From T1Sed10-7 sp041686695 (lineage in GTDB: Bacteria; Actinomycetota; Nitriliruptoria; Nitriliruptorales; Nitriliruptoraceae): a DNA stretch of 13,375 bases. The stretch lies in assembly GCA_041686695.1 (NCBI GenBank), contig JAWLDJ010000064.1, positions 1-13,375 of the forward strand, read 5' to 3'. Positions 7,177-12,373 of this stretch are shown in pieces. Under the pieces are notes generated by a model that saw only the letters and a program-made list of their open reading frames with translations, made no database searches and was not told where the DNA came from. The first letter of the stretch is position 1, and the number at the start of each line of letters is the position of its first letter. Both the position numbers and the translations under genes were made by a program.

Positions 7177-7459
7177 ACAGGGGATCGACCTGGGCAGCAC
7201 CGTCGAGCAGGTCCCCGGCCCGTGCGCCGAAGGCGCTGACGTGCGGCGAGGCGTTGTGCGCCTCCCAGTGCTCGCGGCTGGCCCAGGTCTCGTGGAAGGC
7301 GAACAGCGTCGGGTCCTCCGGGCTCCGGTACAGGTCGTAGTGCACGCAACCGGTCTCCTTCCTGGTCTCCTGCACGAGGGGCGTGAGCGCTTCGAGGAGC
7401 TCGTCGCCGCGCCCGGGCTTGGCCTGGAGGCGGGCGATGACCGTCAACGGCGTGTCCAC
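7163..7459 (-). CDS. Antibiotic biosynthesis monooxygenase (ABM) domain protein
   Basis: 98 aa, typical for a single-domain ABM/YgiN-like protein. It starts at GTG 7457-7459, 5 nt after AGGAG; no ATG is available at a suitable place. The sequence reads as the ferredoxin-like alpha/beta fold: TVIARLQAKPGRGDELLEAL (strand 1 and helix 1), ETGCVHYDLYRSPEDPTLFA (central strands) and FHETWASREHWEAHNASPHV (the conserved ExW...HxxSPH region). Such small dimeric proteins oxidise quinones or aromatic polyketides without cofactor, degrade haem, or have no known activity; the subtype cannot be set here. It lies 95 nt downstream of the AMIN-like lipoprotein gene and 130 nt upstream of the amidase, all on the same strand. 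No pathway link between them is evident. Confidence 0.88.
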   Translation of the reverse strand: MDTPLTVIARLQAKPGRGDELLEALTPLVQETRKETGCVHYDLYRSPEDPTLFAFHETWASREHWEAHNASPHVSAFGARAGDLLDGAAQVDPLYPVA

Positions 7460-7554
7460 ACGGACTCCTTCGTCCTGTGCCCCTGTGCAGCAGCGGGCCG
7501 GCGACCACCGTAGTCGTACGCGGCCGTGGCAAGGTCCGCGTCTCCGGGCCGGGG

Positions 7555-8410
7555 TCAGCCGTCGAAGACGTCGATCACCACGCGCTGCGGGTCCTCCAGG
7601 CGCTCGATCAGGAAGGGCTGCTCGCCCGTCGTTCCGATGAAGAACGTGTGCTGGCCCTCGAAGATGGTGTCGTTGACCACCTCGGTGACCACGCCGCCAC
7701 TCGGTGCGCGCACGCGGTCCTGGTCCCAGACCTCGATGGTGTCGGGCAGGTCGGGCGGCAGGGGCACGTTGCGGATCGCGACCCGTAACACGGCATCCCC
7801 GTCCACCTCCACCGTTGCTCCGCTGCCCTGGGCACGTGCCTGGTCGACGTACTCCACGAGCCATCCGGCGCTGCCGTCGCCGGCGAGCTCGAACACGACG
7901 CGGTCGAAGCCGTCGTGCTGGCCGAGGCGGACCTCGGTCACCGCGAACGTGCCTGGCTCGCCGGTGGCCTCGCGGGGCTCGGTGGTCGGGTCGCCGTCCA
8001 GCGGCGCGAGGCTGCTGTCGCCGTCATCCGCCTGGCCACCGTCGTCGTCGCCGTCGTCGCCGTCACCGTCGCCGTCGGTGGGCTCGCCCTCGTCACCGTC
8101 GCCCTCGTCACCGTCGCCCTCGTCACCGTCGCCCTCGTCACCGTCGCCGTCGTCGCCGTCGCCGTCGNNNNNNNNNNNNNNNNNNNNNNNNNNNNNNNNN
8201 NNNNNNNNNNNNNNNNNNNNNNNNNNNNNNNNNNNNNNNNNNNNNNNNNNNNNNNNNNNNNNNNNNNCCGTCGTCGTCTCCCGGCTGCTCGTCCGGCGTC
8301 GGCGGGGGGTCGTCCACGTCACCGTCGGGGTCCGCGTCGCCGCAGCCCCCCACCAGCACAGTGGCGACAACGGCCGCGCCGATGACGCCGAGACGTCGAT
8401 GACCGAGCAT
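7555..8410 (-). CDS. Lipoprotein with acidic repeat linker and AMIN-like domain (split by assembly gap)
   Basis: The ATG at 8408-8410 is preceded by AAGGTGG. Residues 1-22 are a lipoprotein signal with lipobox LVGGC, C23 lipidated, so the product should be anchored outside the membrane. An Asp/Gly/Glu-rich linker follows and is interrupted by 100 N (8168-8267). After the gap come four GDGDE repeats, then about 130 residues ending at 7555 that fit the actinobacterial AMIN-like domain: VTEVRLGQHDGFDRVVFELAG, DTIFEGQHTFFIG and RVVIDVFDG. The two sides are in different frames as written. The bases left over on each side (2 and 1) would join in frame if the true gap were a multiple of 3, so this is a placeholder-length artefact and not a frameshift. 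AMIN-type domains are often linked to cell-wall or envelope binding; the role here is unknown. Confidence 0.82.
8086..8145. repeat. Four 15-bp tandem repeats encoding GDGDE
   Basis: The unit GCCCTCGTCACCGTC occurs four times in perfect register inside the lipoprotein gene; on the minus strand each unit encodes five residues of the acidic linker. Related GTCGCC triplet repeats continue up to the gap at 8168, so the assembly probably broke because of this repeat. Confidence 0.9.
8168..8267. other. Scaffold gap (100 N) inside lipoprotein gene
   Basis: Exactly 100 N, the conventional placeholder for a gap of unknown size. Both flanks encode Asp/Gly repeats of the same protein, so the missing DNA is very likely more of that linker. 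Confidence 0.95.
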
Positions 8411-8706
8411 GTTCCACCTTCGTGTCCGTGTCCTCCGAGCAGAGCAGTTCCGATCGACCGCCGGTACCGCCGGTCGTCGGTCGGCCGGACGGTGGACGAA
8501 CGCCGAAGGCTCGCTTGGCCCGAAAACGCCCCTCGACGTCCACCAGCCGCACGTCGGCGGGAGCGTTCCCTCGCGGGCAGCGAGCGGACCTGGCAGGCAC
8601 GGTCGAGGGTGACGCCGCGCTCGGAGCTGCTCGCTATCCGGAGCCCGACGCGGTCGACAACCCGGTCCCGTCGTCGAGGTGGTGACCGTGCGGTCGCTGT
8701 GGTCGA
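8411..8706. other. 296-bp non-coding stretch between hydrolase and lipoprotein genes
   Basis: No convincing gene on either strand: the open frames here lack ribosome sites, run into the neighbouring genes in the wrong frame and resemble no family. It holds one possible minus-strand terminator (8523-8556) and short GC-rich direct repeats (CCGCCGGT twice near 8459-8475). Confidence 0.6.
8523..8556 (-). terminator. Possible terminator after the alpha/beta hydrolase gene
   Basis: On the minus strand CGACGT and ACGTCG pair around an 11-nt loop (8534-8556), followed after 7 nt by TTTT (8526-8523), rare in this GC-rich DNA. It lies about 150 nt past the hydrolase stop and ahead of the lipoprotein start. 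The stem is short, so support is weak. Confidence 0.3.
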
Positions 8707-9636
8707 TCAGGCGAGGAAGCCCCGCAGCACCTCGGTGTACGCCGCGGGCCGGTCGAGGTAGGGGAAGTGGCCCCCCTCGGTGAAGGTGTGGACCTGAGCC
8801 GTCGGGTAGGTGGTCACCAGCGCCGCCCGCAGCCGCGGTTCGAGGAGCGGGTCATTGTCCGATTGCAGCAGGAGCAGGGGGAGGCCCTCCGGCGTTGGAT
8901 CGCGGATCGTGAAGGGTTCGACCACGGTGCGGTAGCGGGCCAGGAGTCGTTGCTTGAGCCCGGGAAGTCGTGCCTGCTCGGCCAGGTAGGCAGCAACCAA
9001 CGGCGAGCCCTGGGACGCCGGGAGGACCTTGTGGGTGTTGCTGGCCCGGAAGGCGGCCGCCACCAGACGTTCCGGGAGGAGCCGACCGGCGCGCGCCCGC
9101 CAGCGGTGCGCGTCGCGGAGCTGATCGTTGGGCGGGAAGGTGTTGGCGAACACGGCGCGGTCGATGCGCTCCGGGTGGTGTTGGACGAGGTACTGGGCCA
9201 GGTACCCGCCCAGCGAGGACCCGACGATGGCGGCGGTGTCGGCGCCGACGGCGTCGAGGATCGCGAGGAGGCCATCGGCCAGCTCCGACAGGGTCGCCAC
9301 CGGTGGGTAGGTCACGGCGATGGTGCGGTGGCTGTCGGATAGGGCTTCGAGCTGCTGCCACCAGATGTCGTGGGCGCCGGACATGCCGTGGAGGAACACG
9401 ACCGTGGCCGGGCCGTGCCCGACCGAGACGTACTCCCAGGTGTGTCCGTGCAGGGTCAACCGACGGACCGGGTGGGTGGTACGGAAGGCCTGGAGCGAGG
9501 AAGCGGTGGCAGGGTCGACGTCGGCGTACAGCTGCTGGGTCGTGGCCCGCGGTCTCGGTAGCCGGTAGCGCCGGGCGATGGCAAGTGCGACCGCGCCGGA
9601 GATAGCGACGGCCACGGCGCCGCGGGAAGGGCTCAT
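8707..9636 (-). CDS. Membrane-anchored alpha/beta hydrolase
   Basis: 309 aa. The ATG at 9634-9636 follows GGGGAGG by 4 nt and overlaps the stop of the upstream small gene (ATGA). Residues 6-21 are a hydrophobic Ala/Val helix followed by ARRYRLPRPR, suggesting an N-terminal signal anchor. The hydrolase core has the oxyanion-hole motif FLHGMSG (81-87), the nucleophile elbow GSSLGG with S141, the acid in LLLLQSDNDPLL (D262 most likely) and H290 in GGHFPY, so the triad is complete. Between the elbow and the acid is a helical lid (about 170-240). The overall pattern is like maspardin/esterase-type hydrolases; an ester or thioester bond is the probable target, but the substrate cannot be deduced. 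Its coupling to the upstream CxxC protein suggests joint function. Confidence 0.92.
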   Translation of the reverse strand: MSPSRGAVAVAISGAVALAIARRYRLPRPRATTQQLYADVDPATASSLQAFRTTHPVRRLTLHGHTWEYVSVGHGPATVVFLHGMSGAHDIWWQQLEALSDSHRTIAVTYPPVATLSELADGLLAILDAVGADTAAIVGSSLGGYLAQYLVQHHPERIDRAVFANTFPPNDQLRDAHRWRARAGRLLPERLVAAAFRASNTHKVLPASQGSPLVAAYLAEQARLPGLKQRLLARYRTVVEPFTIRDPTPEGLPLLLLQSDNDPLLEPRLRAALVTTYPTAQVHTFTEGGHFPYLDRPAAYTEVLRGFLA

Positions 9637-9917
9637 GGCGCCTCCCCGGGGTCGGTCCGCTGCGCGAGCAGCAGCCCGAGTTGGGCTTCCATCCGTGTCA
9701 GGCGCTCAGCGGTCTCTTGGCAGGCGCGGCAGGTGGCAGCGTCGCCACCCGTCGCCGTGGTGGTGACGTGCCCCGGCTCGGACAGGAAGTCGACGATGTT
9801 GGCGGTGGGCCGCTGCAGCCAGCGCTCGGCCTTGGCGAAGGCTTGGGCATCTCGGCGTCGTCGCCACCACGGCACCCCGGCAGTGGCGTCGGTCCCCGGA
9901 TCCACCTGGTCGATCAT
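9633..9917 (-). CDS. Small conserved-looking protein with a CxxC pair, coupled to the hydrolase
   Basis: 94 aa; I do not recognise the family. The ATG at 9915-9917 has a GAGGG about 11 nt upstream, a long spacing, so initiation may be weak. The N-terminal 35 residues are basic and aromatic (GVPWWRRRRDAQAFAKAERW), followed by PTANIVDFLSEPGH, then a Thr/Gly-rich stretch and TCRACQE with C63 and C66, and a C-terminal amphipathic, probably coiled helix (ETAERLTRMEAQLGLLLAQ). There is no signal peptide or membrane segment. The last four bases overlap the hydrolase start as ATGA, which is the main evidence that this frame is translated. The CxxC could bind a metal or form a disulfide; with only two cysteines a zinc site would need a dimer. 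Confidence 0.7.
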   Translation of the reverse strand: MIDQVDPGTDATAGVPWWRRRRDAQAFAKAERWLQRPTANIVDFLSEPGHVTTTATGGDAATCRACQETAERLTRMEAQLGLLLAQRTDPGEAP

Positions 9918-9935
9918 GGTCGCGCCATCCCTCGG

Positions 9936-9950
9936 GCCGGCAACGCCGGC
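9936..9950. promoter_or_regulatory. Small inverted repeat ahead of the CxxC protein gene
   Basis: GCCGGC, 3-nt AAC loop, GCCGGC, located 19 nt upstream of the small gene's start and overlapping its possible leader. It could be a weak hairpin affecting translation. In DNA this GC-rich such a short dyad can arise by chance. Confidence 0.2.
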
Positions 9951-10061
9951 GAGAGCAGCAGCCTACGAGCGGCACGGCACCCGTCGAGGCATGGTCGACA
10001 GAGAGCGTGTGCGGTCGGGCTGCGAGGCCTGGCTCGTGCGGCTCCTCGCCGAGGTCTGGCG

Positions 10062-10079
10062 GCGCCGTCGCCGCGGCGC
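10062..10079 (-). terminator. Possible terminator after the YbaK-type gene
   Basis: GCGCCG and CGGCGC pair around a 6-nt loop, starting 4 nt past the deacylase stop codon. All-GC stem without a T tract. The position is suitable for ending the transcript before the small CxxC gene 145 nt further on. Confidence 0.35.
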
Positions 10080-10083
10080 GGAC

Positions 10084-10554
10084 TCAGGCGGCGCCATGGG
10101 CGATCGAGACGATCTCCGGGTCGACCAGGGACACGTAGTCGGTCGTGGCGAGCGTCACGGTCCGGGTGTGGGTGCCGTCGCGGAAGGCGATGCGTTCCTG
10201 GCTCCGAAGATGCTCGTCCAGGAAGGTCGGCAGTCCGTAGAGGTGACCGAAGGGGGGTTCGGCCCCCGCCTCACAGTCGTCGAACAGTGCGACGAACTCC
10301 TCCTCGGTGGCCAACCGGACCTCGTTGCCGCCGAAGACGTCGTGCGCCCGCTCGAGGTCGAGCAGCTCCGCGCCGGGGATCACCGCCATGGCGAGCTCTC
10401 CGCCGACGGACAGCACCACCGGCTTGGCGATCTGGAAGCCACTGATGCCCTCGGCGGCGGCGAGTCGTTGGGCGCTGACCGCGTGGGGATGCTCCTCGAC
10501 CTCGTACTCGATCCCACGGTCGTCGAGCAGCGCATAGAGCCTGGTCGCGGGCAT
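10084..10554 (-). CDS. YbaK/EbsC-family aminoacyl-tRNA deacylase
   Basis: 156 aa, the usual length for a stand-alone YbaK/EbsC protein. I chose ATG 10552-10554, which lies 8 nt after GGAGG; a GTG three codons upstream is too close to that site. The family clears mischarged tRNA (for example Cys- or Ala-tRNA-Pro) in trans. Visible family features are the N-terminal EHPHAVSAQRLAAAEG segment, the conserved K44 in IAKPVVL, the strand MAVIPGAELLDL, the loop DCEAGAEPPFGHLYGLPTFLD and the C-terminal HTRTVTLATTDYVSLVDP. It is probably cytoplasmic. The exact tRNA specificity cannot be told from sequence; the DCEAGAEPPFG version is common in uncharacterised YbaK subfamilies. A TTGACA promoter candidate lies upstream, so it may have its own transcript. 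Confidence 0.93.
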   Translation of the reverse strand: MPATRLYALLDDRGIEYEVEEHPHAVSAQRLAAAEGISGFQIAKPVVLSVGGELAMAVIPGAELLDLERAHDVFGGNEVRLATEEEFVALFDDCEAGAEPPFGHLYGLPTFLDEHLRSQERIAFRDGTHTRTVTLATTDYVSLVDPEIVSIAHGAA

Positions 10555-10584
10555 GTCTCCCACCTCCGTGTCACGTTCGCCTCC

Positions 10585-10613
10585 ACCGTCGGTCGCCGGT
10601 CAGGCGATGTCAA
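10585..10613 (-). promoter_or_regulatory. Candidate promoter of the YbaK-type gene
   Basis: On the minus strand a perfect -35 TTGACA (10613-10608) is followed after 17 nt by GACGGT (10590-10585), a weak -10. Transcription would start near 10578 and give a short leader of about 24 nt with the GGAGG site. The -35 and spacing are convincing; the -10 is not. Confidence 0.4.
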
Positions 10614-10647
10614 GTGTCCGTCCCGCCCACGGCCCCACGACGAGCTG

Positions 10648-10791
10648 GCGCCGAGGCCAGGGGCGCCGAGGCCNNNNNNNNNNNNNNNNNNNNNNNNNNN
10701 NNNNNNNNNNNNNNNNNNNNNNNNNNNNNNNNNNNNNNNNNNNNNNNNNNNNNNNNNNNNNNNNNNNNNNNNNGGGGCGCCGAGGCCAGGG
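10648..10791. repeat. Non-coding 15-bp tandem repeat interrupted by a scaffold gap
   Basis: The unit GCGCCGAGGCCAGGG occurs at 10648-10662, again partially at 10663-10673 up to the gap, and at 10777-10791 after it, preceded by GGG that would end another unit. A degenerate copy (GACCGAGAGGTCAG) follows. The array lies between the DUF2905 gene and the YbaK-type gene; its true copy number is unknown because the assembly breaks inside it. Confidence 0.85.
10674..10773. other. Scaffold gap (100 N) inside the 15-bp repeat array
   Basis: Exactly 100 N. Identical repeat units on both flanks indicate that the missing DNA is probably more copies of the same 15-bp repeat, although a larger insertion cannot be excluded. 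Confidence 0.95.
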
Positions 10792-10802
10792 GGACCGAGA
10801 GG

Positions 10803-11024
10803 TCAGCGCAGCCAGCGCGCGACCAGGTTGATCACGATGGTCAGCACGACCGACACGACCACCATCGAGGTGATCGGTAGGAAGAACCGGGTGCGTTCGG
10901 TCGCGATCCGGATGTCGCCCGGCAGTCGACCGAACCAGCCCAGGCCCCCGGTCCACACCAGCAGCCCGAGCAGGGCGATGCCCGCGCCGAGCATGAGCAG
11001 TAGCAGTCCCGTGGAGCGCTCCAT
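10803..11024 (-). CDS. DUF2905 family small membrane protein
   Basis: 73 aa from ATG 11022-11024; the preceding GTG (11025-11027) would add one residue. Two membrane helices (about 5-26 and 47-69) flank the short loop FGRLPGDIRI (31-40), the signature of DUF2905; the second helix has the expected FFLPITSMVVVSVV pattern. The family is widespread in bacteria and of unknown function. No Shine-Dalgarno sequence is seen, but TACGTT (11037-11032), matching the TAnnnT -10 pattern, ends 7 nt before the ATG, so the mRNA may be leaderless. The gene is divergent from the SDR gene and followed by a 15-bp repeat array. Confidence 0.9.
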   Translation of the reverse strand: MERSTGLLLLMLGAGIALLGLLVWTGGLGWFGRLPGDIRIATERTRFFLPITSMVVVSVVLTIVINLVARWLR

Positions 11025-11031
11025 CACAGCG

Positions 11032-11037
11032 AACGTA
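11032..11037 (-). promoter_or_regulatory. Candidate -10 of a leaderless DUF2905 transcript
   Basis: TACGTT on the minus strand lies 7 nt before the ATG, the distance expected if transcription starts at the start codon itself. No ribosome site precedes the gene, which fits leaderless initiation. No clear -35 is visible. Confidence 0.4.
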
Positions 11038-11047
11038 GCGGGCGCCG

Positions 11048-11086
11048 CCTCGGCAGGGACTTTCGGGACTTTCGGAGGTGCCGAGG
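11048..11086. promoter_or_regulatory. Inverted repeat enclosing two GGGACTTTC copies
   Basis: CCTCGGCA (11048-11055) and TGCCGAGG (11079-11086) are perfect reverse complements. The 23 nt between them contain two adjacent copies of GGGACTTTC (11056-11073). The element is in the divergent region, just upstream of the DUF2905 -10 candidate and about 160 nt upstream of the SDR start. Nested direct and inverted repeats here suggest an operator controlling one or both genes. Confidence 0.45.
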
Positions 11087-11245
11087 TGTGTCGGTCGGTC
11101 CGGTCGCGGCGGCCCCCCTCGGTGTTGACTGGCGACTAGCTTCACCTCGGTGGCGCCAGCCCGGTCCGGATCTTCCGCCGTGGGAGCACGGGTGGATGAG
11201 GACGGGAGCTCCACGCGGTTCGACGCGCCTCGGAAGGAGGGCGGT

Positions 11246-12334
11246 ATGACGGCCCTGTTGATGACGGGCTTCCCGGGTTTCCTCGGCTCGGCGTTGCTGC
11301 CACGCCTGCTGGCCCGCCGTGACGGGGTCCAGGCCATCTGCGTCGTCCAGCCGCAGCACCTGGTCACCGCGACCGAGCGCCTGCGCGTGATCGAGGCCGA
11401 CCACCCTGAGGTCGCCGGCCGGACCGAGCTGGTCACCGGGGACATCACGCAGCCGGGGCTCGGGATCGACGCCGCCCACCGGTCGGCGCTCGAGCAGGTC
11501 ACCGAGGTCTGGCATCTGGCAGCGGTGTACGACCTCGCGGTCGCCGAGGGCATCGCCCGGCGCGTCAACGTCGAGGGCACCGCCCGCGTCCTGGCGTTCT
11601 GCCGCGAGCGTCCGGCCTTCCGACGCCTGCAGTACGTGAGCACCTGCTACGTGAGCGGGCGTGCCGGTGGCCGCTTCACCGAGGACATGTTGGACGTCGG
11701 ACAGACCTTCAACAACCACTACGAGGCCACCAAGTTCGAGGCGGAGCGCCTGGTCCGTGACGCGATGGCGGCTGGGCTGCCCGCGACCGTCTACCGGCCC
11801 GGGATCGTGGTCGGCGACTCCCGGACCGGCGAGACCCAGAAGTACGACGGTCCCTACTACATCGCGCGGTTCCTGCGCCGACAGCCGCTGCCGGTCGCGG
11901 TGCTGCCAGCGGTCGACGACCACCACACGACCTCGCTGGTCCCCCGCGACTTCGTGATCGCTGCGATGGACCAACTCTCGGTCCTCGAGGTCTCCCGCGG
12001 ACGCACCTACGCGCTGACCGACCCGAACCCGCCCACCAACCGTCAGGTCGCGGAGACCTTCGCCCACCACCTCGGGAAACGCCTGGTGTGGGTGCCGCTA
12101 CCGCTCGGGATCACCAAGGCCGCGCTGACCACGGTGCCGGGCCTCGAGCGACTCCTCGGGTTGCCCGCCGAGGTGCTGGACTACTTCGCGGCCTCGACCA
12201 CCTACACCACCGACCACACGGTCGAGGACCTCGCCGGCACGGGCGTGTCGTGCCCGCCCTTCGAACGCTATGCCGGCAGGCTGCTCGACTTCATGGAACG
12301 CCACCCGGAGATCGACGCCTCGGCGATGGTCTGA
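11246..12334 (+). CDS. Extended SDR reductase (NAD-binding 4 / fatty acyl-CoA reductase-like)
   Basis: 362 aa. The ATG at 11246 follows AAGGAGG by about 5 nt; the open frame extends 32 codons further upstream without such a site. It has a Rossmann nucleotide site TGFPGFLG (7-14), the acidic GDI segment (65-67), NVEGT (108-112), catalytic S132 in YVSTCYVSG, and Y159/K163 in YEATKFEAE, followed by RPGIVVGDSRTGE. This is a complete extended-SDR active site. The TGFPGFLG start and the YVSTCYVSGR block resemble the Male-sterility/NAD_binding_4 group (acyl-CoA and thioester reductases) more than sugar epimerases. The C-terminal third is probably the substrate domain. It is cytoplasmic by sequence. 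It is followed after 39 nt by a second gene with a strong ribosome site, so the two form an operon. The substrate, acyl or other, is not established. Confidence 0.9.
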   Translation: MTALLMTGFPGFLGSALLPRLLARRDGVQAICVVQPQHLVTATERLRVIEADHPEVAGRTELVTGDITQPGLGIDAAHRSALEQVTEVWHLAAVYDLAVAEGIARRVNVEGTARVLAFCRERPAFRRLQYVSTCYVSGRAGGRFTEDMLDVGQTFNNHYEATKFEAERLVRDAMAAGLPATVYRPGIVVGDSRTGETQKYDGPYYIARFLRRQPLPVAVLPAVDDHHTTSLVPRDFVIAAMDQLSVLEVSRGRTYALTDPNPPTNRQVAETFAHHLGKRLVWVPLPLGITKAALTTVPGLERLLGLPAEVLDYFAASTTYTTDHTVEDLAGTGVSCPPFERYAGRLLDFMERHPEIDASAMV

Positions 12335-12373
12335 TCCGGCGGCGTGGACCACGGCACCACCAGGGGAGGACCG

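Noticed and set aside
7555..8410. Frameshifted pseudogene call for the AMIN-like lipoprotein
   Set aside because: The frame change coincides exactly with a 100-N placeholder, and the leftover bases fit a gap that is a multiple of 3.
8411..8706. Small genes between the hydrolase and the lipoprotein
   Set aside because: Candidate frames of 67-93 codons have Arg/Ser/Gly-rich composition, no ribosome sites, and end inside neighbouring genes.
9733..11139. 468-codon plus-strand open frame running through the second gap
   Set aside because: It is open only because N is translated as X, and it overlaps three convincing minus-strand genes.
11125..11142. TTGACT followed by TAGCTT as a promoter for the SDR operon
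   Set aside because: The two hexamers are only 6 nt apart, far from the 16-18 nt needed. TAGCTT alone fits TAnnnT and also occurs upstream of proS (385-390), but without a -35 it is not enough to call.
11024..12070. 348-codon minus-strand open frame over the SDR gene
   Set aside because: Shadow of the SDR frame, which has TGxxGxxG and YxxxK motifs.
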